NCBI RefSeq assembly: GCF_041146395.1
Contig: NC_090983.1
Location: 67,361,501 to 67,425,500, forward strand
Source of the DNA: Eulemur rufifrons
Taxonomy: Eukaryota > Chordata > Mammalia > Primates > Lemuridae
Direction of reading: 5' to 3'
DNA length: 64,000 bases
Under the pieces are notes generated by a model that saw only the letters and a program-made list of their open reading frames with translations, had not been told where the DNA came from and did no database searches. Positions 11,640 to 23,046 of the stretch are shown here, piece after piece (the stretch's first letter is position 1; each line of letters begins with the position of its first letter). Made by a program: the position numbers and the translations under genes.

Positions 11640-11825
11640 GATGAGATGACTCCTCTATATGCTTCTATAGAGTCTTATACTTCTTGTATAGAACTTATCA
11701 CACTAGGTTCATTTGTTTATTTAAACTCTATGAAGGTGGAAACTACAAATTGCTCATTTTTTTGTGTGCCTGTAGTGCCTAAAACGGCCTCAGACACAGA
11801 ATAAGTACACAATAACTATTAACTG
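11640..11825 (+). mobile_element. LINE L2 3' end fragment
   Basis: 'gtttatttaaactctatgaa' + 'ggtggaaactacaaattgct', then 'gtgcctaaaacggcctcaga' and 'cacagaataagtacacaata' + 'actattaactgaatgc' parallel the L2 3' end ('gactgtaagctccatgagggcagggac ... gtgcctagcacatagtaggtgctcaataaatatttgttgaatgaatg'). Confidence 0.6.
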
Positions 11826-12594
11826 AATGCAGGTCATATCAACTATAAAAGATAGACTGGATTATGAGTATCCTTTTTACCACTTTCAACATAGTCACGT
11901 AGATTCTTTATGTGTGTTTGTTTATTCCAAATATCATTAATACAATCAAAAGCATAACAATATAAAAATTGTGTGACTACTACTCCAATGGTAAAGCCAA
12001 AACCCAGTTGACTTTACTGCTCTGCTTACCCATCAACAAAATATATAGAAAGAAGAGAGAAGTCTAAGAGTACTATGCACGTTACTCAATAATATATTTC
12101 TACATTTTCAGGTGGCTGAAACCAGTAGCAAATAGATACTTTTCAATTTAATTTTAAATGAGAAGACACCCTGAATGGAGAATTCCATAGCAGAGACCAT
12201 AGTCAGAATGCCCTGGCATCAAGTGTCTCAAGATTAAATCAAGGGCAGATTAAATACCCTGCTGAGTCATAACTCAGTGACAAACCCCATTATATTACAT
12301 TTTTCTTCCAGAAGCATTTTTGAATAGAATGTTACTGTACAGAGTCCAGTTTTAGAAGTTAAAGATTGAAAGGTCATTCAGTCCTTCCTGAAACGACCTG
12401 AAAGTTTCCTCTTTACAATACAGCATATAGTGTTTTCTCCAATTAGTTCTTTCTTAGTATAAAATGGTTTGCTCAAATTTCCACTGAAACTAATTTCAGT
12501 GAATTTGGCTCCCCATGTCTCTTATAATAAGAGTCAAAAAAAAAACCCCACAAAACAATGCTTTGGACCATAGATGAGTTCCCCCACCCCCAAA
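11826..12594. other. Unassigned AT-rich tract
   Basis: No gene or confident repeat seen. Confidence 0.45.
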
Positions 12595-13020
12595 TTACAT
12601 CACTGAGCCTCTTCTATTCTTCACCTTGATCACCCTTGTCTAGCCATCTTGCTCTTCCTCATCAAAGCCAGGCATGCTTGGCCCTGGCTGTTCACTTGGC
12701 CTGGGGCACTCTTCCCGCAGATATCAACAAGGATCCTCACTCTCTTGCCAATTTCAGATCATCACTCAAATGTCATCTGGTGAGGCCTTCTTTTTCTACC
12801 TAGGATTGGAACCTTGCCCCAGCACCTCTTGTCCCCCTCACTCAGCTATACATTTTCCATAGTACTTACCACTTTCTAACATAGTATATAAATGACTTAT
12901 TATTTTTAGTATTGATTTCTTCCTACTAATGCGTAAGCTCCATTCCCTATCTCTAGCACCTACAACAGTCAGTGCCTGGCATATGTTAGTTCATGGGATG
13001 TATTTGTTGAATAAATAAAT
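12595..13020 (+). mobile_element. LINE L2 3' end
   Basis: A long, well-preserved L2 3' segment. 'ctggctgttcacttggcctg' + 'gggcactcttcccgcag' is followed by 'tcactcaaatgtcatctggt' + 'gaggccttc', 'atagtacttaccactttcta', 'gtaagctccattccc', 'cagtcagtgcctggcatatg' and the terminal 'atttgttgaataaataaatg'. This is the characteristic order of the L2 ORF2 tail and 3' UTR. The 62-codon frame at 12674-12862 is L2 read-through. Confidence 0.88.
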
Positions 13021-13059
13021 GCAATAGTTATGTATTTAAAAATAAAGTGTGCAGTTCTC

Positions 13060-13370
13060 AAAAGGACTTAAAGATGTTGAACAGCTTATTGAAATGTTTA
13101 ATTTAAAAAACCAGAATTTTGTATACAGCATGATTACACTTATGTAAAAAGAAATTTAAAAACAACCAAACAAAATCCCATGAATGATAATTTTAAAAAT
13201 GAAGAAGAATAGATGATTATACATATAAACATGAAACTCACAGAAATTAAACTTGTATGATGGGACTATGAGTAATCTTATGCTACCTTTTAATTTTTGG
13301 TATTGTTTAAATTTTTAAAGAAGCATTACTTTAGCACTTAAAAAAATGAATGTAAGAAAAAAACAACTAA
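13060..13370. repeat. Possible old LINE-like fragment
   Basis: 'gtatacagcatgattacact' + 'tatgtaaaaag', then 'gatgggactatgagtaatct' and 'aatttttggtattgtttaaa' resemble an old mammalian repeat with a 'gtatacagtatgatccca.. ttatgtaaaa..gggattatgggtgattttt' pattern. I cannot name the family with confidence. Confidence 0.3.
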
Positions 13371-14499
13371 ATATATAAAATAGCTTTAAAAATTCTCTCT
13401 GAAGAGAAATAGAGAGTTTCAACCAAATGACTTTGTCTGATCAATGTCAAAACAGAATCTAAATTTATGAAATTTCTTTTACCTTTCTCAAGAGTTCCCT
13501 TTTCAGTTAGGTGGAATTGAGACTTTTAAGTTCAGAGATTTTTATTTGAAAACCCATGTAGAGAACTTTGGCATTTTTCTGCACTTACGTTAATGTTTGT
13601 CCTGAACCCAGGTGATTTTGTTGTGTTTTCCTCTTCCTTCTGTTAGTTTTAGTGGATTTAATCAAACTAGAGGGGATATTTTAACCACATTTAGTTGTAG
13701 AAAAACCCAGTGGTTTTCAGGGAAGGGAGCTTTTAAAATTATATTACTTACAATATCAAACTGCATCCCATAAAAGCAAATTGTGCCCAATTTAATAGTG
13801 AAACAATTTTATAATAAACAAATGCCTTTTACATCAATGAAAGTTAACTGTTGGTGGATTTTAGCAAAGGTGTCACTTTCACAAGCATTTTACATCAACT
13901 TAATTTTTCTTTTACTTTTATTAAGACAATTGTGTAAGAAATAAAATAGTAGGGAAGGATTATACCAAAAAAAACAAAAAAAACAAAACAAAAAACCATT
14001 CTATTACATCCCTTTCTAAAGCTTTTCCATATTCCACAGAGGCACCCCTTTGTACATAACAATCCCATAAGTCTAGATAATATCAGTATGCCTCTATTTG
14101 TTAATTGAAACATTAGCTATGTGATTCACATGTACTAACTCCCTCTTTTCCCCTTTTTCCTAATATTTGGTACTTAATTGTTTGTTTGAATTTTATATTG
14201 GTTAAATTTCCAAATTTAACTAAAAGGTTTAAAGCTGTATTTCTTATTCTGTATACTTTCAGAAATATTTGTGTATTTTTATTAAAACTTCCATGATATT
14301 ATTTTTACTTTTTGCTCAAATAAAAAAATAAACTTATTATGCTTAAGATACTTATTGAACCCCTGCCTACTTCTTTCCTATTATATTCTTAAATTTTAAT
14401 TTCATCTTGTTTTTCGAGAATACAATTATTTTAAAAGAAATTAGGTAATTAAATTTATTAATGTAATTTTCCAATTTCTGTAATGATCATTGTTTCTTT
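13371..14499. other. Unassigned AT-rich tract with A-rich simple repeat
   Basis: No gene seen. A (CAAAA)n-like A-rich stretch lies at about 13966-13997 and is what gives the 72-codon minus-strand frame its phenylalanine run. Confidence 0.5.
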
Positions 14500-15420
14500 T
14501 AATCATTCCTTGCCTCTCTTTATATTTTTCTTGTGAAACGCACCCAGAGTCATTCTTTCTGGGAGAGTGTGTGGGTGATCTGCTTTTGTATATCTCAAAC
14601 TGCATTTACTTTGCCCCATTCCTGAATAATAATGTGGCCTGTATTGATTTCCAGGAATAACATTTATTTCCCTTCAGCATTTTGAAAATATTGTTACTTT
14701 GTAATCTGACCATCATTTTTGCTGGTCAGAAGGCTACTTTTATTTTATTCTTTGTGGGTAATTTGTCACTTCTCTGGTAAAATAGAAAAGTTTCTCTTTC
14801 TAACAGATGTTGTGCAGTTTTGCAACAGTATGTCTAGGTAGAGATTTGTTTCTGTCTTTCTCAGGACCTGTGTACGTTATTGTTTTTTTACTTCTTTTAA
14901 AGACTCATCATGTTATCCTCAATATTTCTTCCTGATCCTTTGCTCTGTTCTCTTCTTCTGGATTTACTATTAGAAATATCTTGGAGTTTTCAATTTATTC
15001 CCAGGATTTTTTTGTTTTCAGCTTCTCTTTTATATATATATATATATGTGTATATATATATATATTTAAACTCCTAGTATCTCTGTGTTGTAATCTGGAG
15101 GAAATCTTTGGTGTTATCTTCTAAATCATGAATTCTTTCTTTATCTCTGTCTAGATATTATTTCTACCTCTTGAAGTTTTTAATCCCCCTTTTTGGAAAA
15201 AAAAAATCCTGCACTTTATTTGGTTCTTTCATGCTCATCTATTATTGCTTTTGAATTTTCAGAAATAAATTCTTTTAATTAATTTATGATTGTTTTATTT
15301 CAGAATTTCTTAGATTTTTTTTATTTTAGTAGATATAATTCAGTCTTTTATTGCTTTGAAAGTCTCAATATATTTGTTCGTAAAGTCTTTTTCAGATTGC
15401 TTTATAATTTTCATTTTGTC
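14500..15420. repeat. Old L1-associated pyrimidine-rich tract
   Basis: A long T-rich tract with text such as 'ctgcatttactttgcccca', 'cagcattttgaaaatattgt', 'ctcatcatgttatcctcaat' and 'cttctggatttactattag' resembles the antisense-type segment I associate with old L1M elements. It contains a TA microsatellite at 15030-15067. No coding frame. Family and boundaries uncertain. Confidence 0.4.
15030..15067. repeat. (TA)n microsatellite
   Basis: Nearly pure TA repeat interrupted once by 'tgtg'. Confidence 0.9.
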
Positions 15421-15519
15421 AACATTGAATTCATCTCCCAGTAGCTGATTTTGATCTTGTTGGCTATCTATTTTGGCACTAGTTTTCAATAATACTTTAC
15501 AAGCTTTTCTTGATTGGGA

Positions 15520-15590
15520 ATTTGTTCTCTCCTCTCTCTCATTGTCTCCCCTCTCTGTCTCTCTTTCTCTTTGCTCAATTTTCTCTGTCT
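15520..15590. repeat. CT-rich low-complexity tract
   Basis: Imperfect (TCTC)n / (CTCT)n pyrimidine-rich sequence. Confidence 0.7.
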
Positions 15591-15785
15591 CAAGGTTTGA
15601 GTTGACTACACATCACTCCCTGCCTGATTATATTCAGGCCAGAATATAATCTGTGCTGGAATGTGTGACTCCCATACTGTGGAGTAATTATGAATGGTTC
15701 AAGTCCAGATACTTTAGCTAGTGGGTGGCTTGGCCCAGGCCTGGGATGCAGGAAATCCAGTTCAATTCATGTAGGCATTTAGGGG

Positions 15786-15954
15786 ATGGGGTGGGGAACC
15801 TGCAGCCTTCTGATATCAAGAAGCACCAAAGAAGGCAAGAAAAGCTTCATCTTTCTCTGCTCCGCCCCTTTTAAGAAAAGGATTTGTTCTGTAAAATTTG
15901 GATTCAGTCAGAAGCCCACACTTGAGGACCTAGAAGGCCACAGGTTTCCCCTCG
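15786..15954. mobile_element. Palindromic non-autonomous DNA transposon relic
   Basis: The left end 'ggggaacctgcagccttctg' and the reverse complement of the right end ('ggggaaacctgtggccttct') match with few differences, so terminal inverted repeats are visible. The right half has 'ggatttgttctgtaaaattt' and 'ggattcagtcagaagccca', text of a common mammalian MER family with long inverted repeats. The left half has been altered between the ends. No transposase. The 90-codon open frame starting here (15786-16058) is read-through. Confidence 0.7.
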
Positions 15955-16639
15955 GACTTGAACCTCATTCCTCAACTAACAGATCCAGTACTCAGCAAAC
16001 CACAGCCTCTGCCCCACTTACCGCTTTACATATCTCTTCTGGTTCAGATTCACAATGAGGTTTTCTTTGCTTTTAAATACAGCTTTTTTTTTTTAATTTT
16101 ATCTTTTTTTATGTAATCAGAGAAGACTTTCAGAGAAATAATCAGTTGTATAAATAGAGAGACAGCATGTAGTTGACTTGGTAGAAATAAAATGAGTTAA
16201 GTTAATGAATTTAGAAAAGACAGTACACATTAATAGAATCTAATGGACAGACAGGGAAGAGAAGGCTTCAAAGCTAGGAGAATATTTTTCATTTTTTTGA
16301 CATAAGAAGTGAGGAGGTAAGATCTCAGCAGGAGTCGATCAAGTTGAGATAAAGTTTCAGAATTCCCCATTCAGCATTCCTGGATGCCACGATATGTCTA
16401 GATAAGGATTTACAATGATTTCCATTTTTTGAACATATTATAGGGAGGAAATTGTGTAACAATAAAAGTATATAGCAATTATAGGTGGAGAAACCTACTG
16501 TCTCACAGTAGAGCAGGTGACGAACAAGGGAAGAATGTCCCTTATTAATAGTCTTATACTGATCTTGCACATTTTAGAGCTAGCTCTGTGTATTGTACAA
16601 CCTCTTGTGTCTCTCAGTGAGTTTCCTGAGTAAAGTAGA
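15955..16639. other. Unassigned tract
   Basis: No gene or confident repeat seen. Two overlapping minus-strand open frames (16325-16758) run across unassigned sequence and the MER5B relic. Confidence 0.45.
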
Positions 16640-16814
16640 TCACTGGTCTTCAACTCTGTCTTCACAGTAAAATCACCTACTGACCTTTTAAAAATATTGA
16701 TGCTGAGTCTTACTCCCCAAAATTCTGATTTAATTGTTTTACTGTAGAGCCTGGACATATGGTGTTTTTAAAGCACCTTAGATGCTTCTAATATGTAGGT
16801 CAGGTTGAAACACT
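16640..16814. mobile_element. MER5B-like hAT DNA transposon relic
   Basis: It starts 'cactggtcttcaactctg' and ends 'caggttgaaacactc', degraded forms of the 'cagtggttctcaac' hAT-Charlie inverted ends. The interior has 'cttttaaaaatattgatgct', 'aattctgatttaattg', 'gtgtttttaaagcaccttag' and 'atgcttctaatatgtaggtc', the MER5B order. Non-autonomous and ancient. Confidence 0.8.
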
Positions 16815-16970
16815 CCTCAGAAGTACTGAGTAAATAAACATATGTAGTTGCACATCCACATTATCTGGGCTTTATCATATTTTGTTCACGAAGCCTAAAA
16901 GTAACTCTGAGCAGAGAAATGGCAGAAATCCATTCACTTGATGAGCTGTGCAAATTGGCTTGTATATTAG

Positions 16971-17458
16971 TTTCCTATTGCTGCTGTAACAAATTATCAC
17001 AAACTTAGTGTCTTAAAACAACAACTCTAATTTATTATGTTATAGTTTTGGAGGTCAGAAGTCCAAAATAGGTCTTACTGAGCTAAAATCAAGGAGTCAG
17101 CAGGGTAGTGTTTCTTCTGGAGGCTGTAATGGGGAATTTGTTTTCTTGATTCTTCCAGCTTCTAGGGGCAACCTGCAATCCTTGGCTTGTGGGCCATTCC
17201 TCTATCTTTAAATCCAGCAGTACAGCTTCTTCAAATCTCTCCCTCTGACTCTGACCCTCGTGTATCCCTCTTGTAAGGGAATCCCTCTTGTGACTATATT
17301 GGGACCACAGATAATCCAGGATAATCTCCCTATCTCACTATCCTTAACTTAATTACATATGAAATTCCATTTTGTCATGAAAGATAACATATTCACAGAT
17401 TCTGGGGATTAAGACAGACATATTTGGGAAGGGAAGATGCATTATTCTGCTTACCGCA
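16971..17458 (-). mobile_element. MaLR-like LTR, antisense
   Basis: The text 'attagtttcctattgctgct' + 'gtaacaaattatcacaaact', 'gttttggaggtcagaagtcc', 'aatcaaggagtcagcagggt', 'cttctggaggctg', 'ggataatccaggataatctc' and the end 'attattctgcttaccgca' belongs to a common mammalian LTR-like repeat in reverse orientation. No clear 5-bp target duplication is visible. A short internal duplication of 'atccctcttgt' lies at about 17265-17291. No internal retroviral genes. Subfamily uncertain. Confidence 0.65.
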
Positions 17459-18149
17459 GTTTGCTATAAGAGTGATTGTAGCAACTTGATGATTAGATTG
17501 CTCTCACCACCCTGCAGTCAAGGGAGATTAGATTTGTTCATAGGGGTTTGTGGAAGCAGATCATGGTACCAGTATGGTCAAGAATTGCTATACTGCTTGA
17601 ATAGAAGGGGTTATTTTGAAACATGAATGTACATTGCCTTGGTATGAAGTCTAAGATGCATCACTTTCAGTATCACTTTGTTTCCCACTTTCTCAGGTAA
17701 AAATATTAGCTTTTTACTTCTTCCTCTACCCTCTGTTCCACCTTACATATTCTACCTTCTATTATTCTTGCATCTTTATCTTGTTATTATTAACATTTAT
17801 ATTCTGTTCTATAAGCAAAAGCCATGAGTTGATTCTACAACTTGGAAAAAAACGTAAAGAACTACATTATTAGGTCTATGCAAAGATTTTTTGCTACTGA
17901 GCCAATTAGTGTGCTGGAAATATAGTTTTTTCCTCTCTTGGCCCAATGTTATGATCTCTGGATTACTCAATGGAAAATGTTCCTAATTTCAACAATAAGA
18001 ACAACAAATGGATTCTCTTTTCTTATGCTACAATTACAGATTTAAATTTTAATATTTTCAGTTGTCTCATATTTATCATGATGTTTTTACAAAGATTTTC
18101 TTCCTAGAGTTTACTTTCTTTTAAAAAAAATGCTATAAAGGGATTATTA
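17459..18149. other. Unassigned tract
   Basis: No gene or confident repeat seen. Confidence 0.45.
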
Positions 18150-18305
18150 AACAATAGGCATAGTTTCAATTATGCAAGATGAATGAGCTCTATTAGATAT
18201 GCTATAAAACATTGGAAATATAGTCAACAATAATGTGTTGTATTTGAAAATTTGTTAACTCTCATGTTAAGTGTTCTTATCACAAATAAAATTAAAATTT
18301 TTTGT
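18150..18305 (+). mobile_element. LINE-1 (L1MA/L1MB class) 3' end fragment
   Basis: 'agtttcaattatgcaagatg', 'atgagctctattagatatgc', 'atagtcaacaataatgtgtt' + 'gtatttgaaaatttg' and 'taagtgttcttatcacaaat' follow the remembered L1MA/L1MB 3' end ('agtttcagttagg..gaataagttct .. agttaataacaatgtattgtatacttgaaaat .. aagtgttctcaccacaaa'). The element at 34428-34592 continues the same consensus further 3'. Confidence 0.75.
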
Positions 18306-19494
18306 AGCCATTTTTTTCCCATTTTTTAATAATACCAACTAATTTATTAAGATACCCATTTCCAAGAAAACTCCTCCTGGAGGCTTTTCTTCTCTGGCTC
18401 CAGTATTGTTTAGTTTTCAGTGGTGTTGCTGTACAATTGTTACTCTCAAATCTTCCTTCCTGTAATTTCTGTCTCTTTGCCTTTCTTTTTCTCTCTGGGA
18501 ATATTTTGAGTTTATCTTCAAATATTTCATTTAAAAAAAGTAATTGCTAATTTATACATCCTTTTAACAGACACTTTGGACCATTTATTTAGAGAAGATC
18601 TATCTATTTTCTACCTGCAGGTAAATGTTGGTTACCCCTGGAACCATGGGTATATTTAACCCTTATGAAGGTTTTTTATTTATTTATTTTTCATCCTTGA
18701 ATATCAGATCAGCCCTCTCCAGTAGGTGCTAACTCTGGGCCCAGATGTTCCCAATAATTCAATTGAGAGAAAACTGGCTTCAGACTTCTCTGTAGCTCTC
18801 TCGTGTATTCGAGTCTGCAGCTGTCCTCTTTCCTCCGCTCGTCCACGCTCATCTACCTTCTTTCAGAAATCTGCTGAAATTGCTTGTTGATTTCTGACTC
18901 ATCCCTCAAAACCTCTTCTCTTCTTTTGTACTTCTATGCATTTATTCATACAGAAAGAGGGTTCTTGGAAGGATTAGAGTTGACATATGTCTAGTACATC
19001 ATTGTAAAGTATAAGTTTATTAATATACCTTGAAGCCAATAATGAAAGACACTAAAAATTAAGAACAACCTTTTTAACTATATGTAATTCTATATAACTA
19101 TCTTAAAGCTCCATTGTTATAGTGTCTTTGATCTATGGAAAAGTAAAACTAGCCCTATTTAAGAATAATTTGAAGATCTTTCAATAGTGGAAATGATTGT
19201 GTAATAATATACCTAAGTGCTCTCACATGTTCTCCTTCTGACCAGTCTCATTGATATTCTGAGTCAGCTGGAGGACCTCTCATCAGAAAAGGAGCAAAAT
19301 GATCTATTAGAACATGGCGATAGAAATATTTTCTTTGCTGCTGTCACTGCCTTCTGAGCTCACTATTGAACTCATATTAAGTACATATTAAGCATAAGTG
19401 AATTAAGTAAGAAAATGTATCTTTTTTTCCATCCTAACTACTCTCTGCATTAGAATCTATTTTCAAGCACATATAACACGTAAGGAGAAGTAAA
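18306..19494. other. Unassigned tract, partly pyrimidine-rich
   Basis: No gene. The 18400-18960 part is pyrimidine-rich and might be more old L1-like sequence, but I could not match it. Confidence 0.4.
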
Positions 19495-19690
19495 TTTTGA
19501 ATCAAGCAGATTTCTATCTAAATTTCTCCACCATGTACCATATGTATAATATTGGAAAAATTATATAACATCTCTGAGTCTCAGTTTCCTCATAAGGTAA
19601 GTGGGATTTAAATAGGAACCTCTTTACAGGGTTCTTGGGGAGAGTTATTCACAGTACATGTTGCACAGTATGCTTCAAAAATGTTAAATG
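19495..19690 (+). mobile_element. MIR SINE
   Basis: 'ctctgagtctcagtttcctc', 'ataaggtaagtggga', 'acctctttacagggttcttg' and 'gcacagtatgcttcaaaaat' match the MIR core and 3' half ('ctctctgtgcctcagtttcctcatctgtaaaatgggg .. acctacctcatagggttgttg'). Diverged. Confidence 0.75.
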
Positions 19691-19830
19691 TCTTAACTAA
19701 GAAATTATCTTCAGTGTTTCAAAAGTAGTCAATAAATAAAATGTGATAAATGGGATTATTTCCTTGGTATTATCCACAGCTAAGGATTCCATTCAAGGAC
19801 ACATATCGTTTCAAGGATCAATTTTGCTTT

Positions 19831-19858
19831 TATACACACACACACACACACACACACA
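19831..19858. repeat. (CA)12 microsatellite
   Basis: Pure CA dinucleotide run. Confidence 0.95.
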
Positions 19859-20035
19859 GCCTCCCCCTCATAAATTCTGCTTATAAAGTAATTTGACTTT
19901 CAATATTTTACAATGTATTTTTTCAAAATTTATGAAAAGTAAATTTTGAAAGAATGTATAACTAGGGTCCTTTTTGAAAATCCATGGGTCAATAAATTCT
20001 TTGGTTTTAATTCCTTTTTCCCAGTATATTGAAAC

Positions 20036-20102
20036 CTGTATATATATGTGTGTGTGTGTATGTATATGTATATATATATATAAGTGTGTGCATATATATA
20101 TC
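20036..20102. repeat. TA/TG compound microsatellite
   Basis: Alternating TA, TG and TATG runs. The 148-codon minus-strand open frame at 19868-20314 owes its Tyr-Ile and His-Thr stretches to this repeat. Confidence 0.9.
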
Positions 20103-21059
20103 TCCATGCATTTTACATAATTTGTGACCCTATGTATGTAGGTATATATGAAACTGAGCTCACAAATATTTAAAACAAAACATGAAAAACATAGGGAACT
20201 CATTCCACCTACTATGCCTCCCTGTTTTTTCCACTTACACAACACAGACATTTCCAACCTTATAAATATCTGGCAAAGAAAGAACCCCCTGCTCAGCCTA
20301 TACACATGGAACAATGCTAACTTCTTCTTCCACTAGCTTTTTCTGGAAAAGATCCACTGCTCAGGATGGAAATGTGTCTGAACTACACCTCTTACTTTCA
20401 GAGGACTAGATGTGCTGTGCCCATCTTTCTCTCTGAGCAACCATTTATATAACTCATTAATTTTTCCTCAGGAAACCTTCTTTGCTTGTTGTGGTCATGG
20501 CCGTGGATGTTGGTTTTCCCTCTTCAGTCTCCTGCACAGTTACCTCAGAATCATCCTTTTCCCCCTTAGCAATTCCTTCCATCTGTGAACACACAGAGAA
20601 ACAATGACCTCAATTATGGTTCATAAGCATTCATGATACACCTGTAATAAAGAGTGAAGGAGAGTCTCAAATGGTGAAGTGAAATTAGACACAATCACAA
20701 GCCGGTGCCATGCACCGCAAGAGCCCTCAAGTGTGCCCAGGAGTCCCCTTCAGAATTTCCACAACAATCTCCACCTACATCCTCATCCTCCTCTAATTAA
20801 ACCTGCTTTCCTCAAGCACCAGCAGTTCAAAAATAGTCCTTTTCAATTTTATTATTTTCCTGTGTTGTTTGATTACCGGTATGAAAACACCCATAATTTT
20901 TATAAGTTGTCCCTGAAAATGTAAAACAATGTTACAACAACATTGTGGGGGAGGTTGGCCTGGGGTCCTAATCACTGCTATAATGTTGTCGCTGGAGGAA
21001 AATGCACTCTGAGTTCCACACAAGTCACTGACAAATGAACTTTCAGAATATAACCCATC
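20103..21059. other. Unassigned tract
   Basis: No gene and no confident repeat. The open frames on both strands at 20148-21116 lack recognisable domains. Confidence 0.45.
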
Positions 21060-21101
21060 CCGAATGAGGGCGCTGCCTATATACACAGTTTGAAAACCAC
21101 T
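21060..21101. mobile_element. Possible hAT-type transposon terminus
   Basis: 'cacagtttgaaaaccactg' is the reverse complement of a 'cagtggttttcaaactgtg' hAT-Charlie type end. No matching opposite end was found. Confidence 0.35.
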
Positions 21102-21339
21102 GAGGCTTGATTCCATGAGGCATCATAAAGTCTGCAACTTCGCAGGTAAATAAATCAAATCATTTATCAGCCCAAACAATTCTACAGGAAGTATCTGCTC
21201 ACTTTGGAAAGCTCATCTATTTTCCTTCACCTGGCATAAACTGTTATTCAAACTGGTCACTTAAATCAGAAGACCAAATTAATACTAATAAAAATAATGG
21301 CAAGAAGCATGAAGAATATAGAAACAGCCAGGTTTAAGA

Positions 21340-21400
21340 AGGAAATTTTAAAAATATATAAATATATTGAAATAAATATATATAGATAGATAGAAAACAT
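21340..21400. repeat. AT-rich / (TAGA)n simple repeat
   Basis: 'aaatatataaatatattgaa' and 'atatatatagatagatag' form an imperfect low-complexity stretch. Confidence 0.75.
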
Positions 21401-21573
21401 TTGGCCACATGAGAAATATCTAAAGACATTTCAAAAATCAGGAAGCATTCCTAAGAAACTAAATTTTTACAGAATACTAATAAGACTGTGATTTCTTGAA
21501 AGAAACCTGCGACAGTAATCTTTAATGATATATTGATACCTTTTGTTTTACCTGCCAGGATCCAGATGTACAA

Positions 21574-21604
21574 AGAAAGAAAAAAAAAGAAAGAAAAAAA
21601 AAAT
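21574..21604. repeat. A-rich (GAAA)n tract
   Basis: Poly-purine stretch of A-runs broken by single Gs. Possibly a retroposon tail remnant, but no element body is recognisable. Confidence 0.75.
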
Positions 21605-22708
21605 TTTCTAAGATTTTTGCCCCTATTCTAAACACTCCTATTTGACTAGCTGATTAAATTACAGTAGCAATACCTATTTGAATCAATTTGGATCTATTTT
21701 GAACCAGAAAGAAAAAAAAATGCTGGGAACCATTATTATTTATAACTTGAGCATCATGCTGGAAAATGTCACTTGAATCTTACTTGAATTATATTTCCCA
21801 TGTGAAAATGAAACAGCCACACAAGTTACTCTAAATCTATAGTGTATGTCTATGTCAGCACTCACAGAGACAGGAAAAATTGGCTTCTTTCTCTTTCCAA
21901 ATGTAAAAAGCAGCAACCTTACTGATTTTTTTTTTATTTTAGAAGAAATGATATTCCTTCCCCCCACCCCCCAATTATGTTGCTGGCCTCAAAGGTCAAT
22001 GAACACATTCATGCAGAAAAGACATAGATGACTATAGGGAACTGGCTCTTTCCTACAGTAATAAGGGCTTGCATATTTTGGCCGGGAGAAATTTGCACAA
22101 GGACATTTTCTTCTACAGGTAATAGTAAGCAAATTCCTTAGGTTCAAAGGGGAATTCAGTGAAAATATGTTCTAACAGAGCAGTGCTGTCTAGCAAGGCT
22201 TACCTGGTAGAGTTGTTTGTGTTTGGTGGCAGACCTATACAATTGCTTTTGCCACCTATATGCTGCTCAAATCCTGCTGTTGGAAGATTAGTTTCCTTTT
22301 CTTCAGGTATGAATCCTGCAGAGGCTGATAGATACAATGTGGAGAGGTACTACTGGAGAGAAATGTCAAGAACAAGGATGTTAATGGATAGTTTTATTTA
22401 TCTCTTTGAAGCATACTGATATTGCAAAAGGAGTTGTGAAAGTAAAAAACTTTGTTTTTTGCCTCGTGGAATGTGGTTCGTTATAAAATGTGCTTCTACT
22501 AAGATAATGTTGCAGTTCTAAATTTGTCTAAACAGGAGTGAACAGGAAGGCCCAAGTTCAGTTTTATTTTTTAAATGTTTCTATACAGTTTAGTTACGAG
22601 CTCTACATGCTGTCTGAAGGCTTTTGGGGGCCAGATTTCCATTTGCTTTGCTTTTTAGGCAGGTAGGGAAATAAGTTATATGATCGCACATGGGAGGAAA
22701 AGCAAAAG
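21605..22708. other. Unassigned tract
   Basis: No gene or confident repeat. Open frames at 21740-22031 and 22159-22419 lack recognisable domains. Confidence 0.45.
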
Positions 22709-22925
22709 AGCACAGAAATTAAATTTAGAACTCTGGGTTTGAGTCCAACCTCACCATCAACGTTTCATGTGCTCTTAGATAGTCATATTAACTCTCTGAT
22801 CTCCAAATTCCCTATCTGCCAAGTGGAAACAATAAAAATAGATCTTTACTTACCATACTGGGTAAAGATAAAATAAGAAGATTTATGTGAAAGCAATTTG
22901 TAAACTTTTAACACTAATAGCATTA
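22709..22925 (+). mobile_element. MIR SINE
   Basis: 'agaactctgggtttgagtcc' + 'aacctcaccatcaac', 'actctctgatctccaaattc' + 'cctatctgccaagtgg', 'cataccatactgg'-like core and 'gtgaaagcaatttgtaaact' follow MIR from the tRNA-derived B-box region ('gggttcgaatccc') through the core to the 3' end. Near full length. Confidence 0.8.
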
Positions 22926-23023
22926 ACTGACAAAATTTTCTAAATTGACTGCAAAAGAGCTTAAAATAGTTTCTCAGAATTTCTATGTACAGCAATGTCC
23001 TGGTATAGTAAGTGACTCAAGCA

Positions 23024-23046
23024 TTTTTTTTTTTTTTTTTTTTTTT
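23024..23046. repeat. Poly-T tract
   Basis: Twenty-three uninterrupted Ts. No Alu or L1 body is attached on either side, so its origin is unclear. Confidence 0.9.

Noticed and set aside
19868..20314. 148-codon minus-strand open frame, the longest in the window
   Set aside because: Its middle is a translated TA/TG microsatellite (Tyr-Ile and His-Thr runs). The rest has no known domain.
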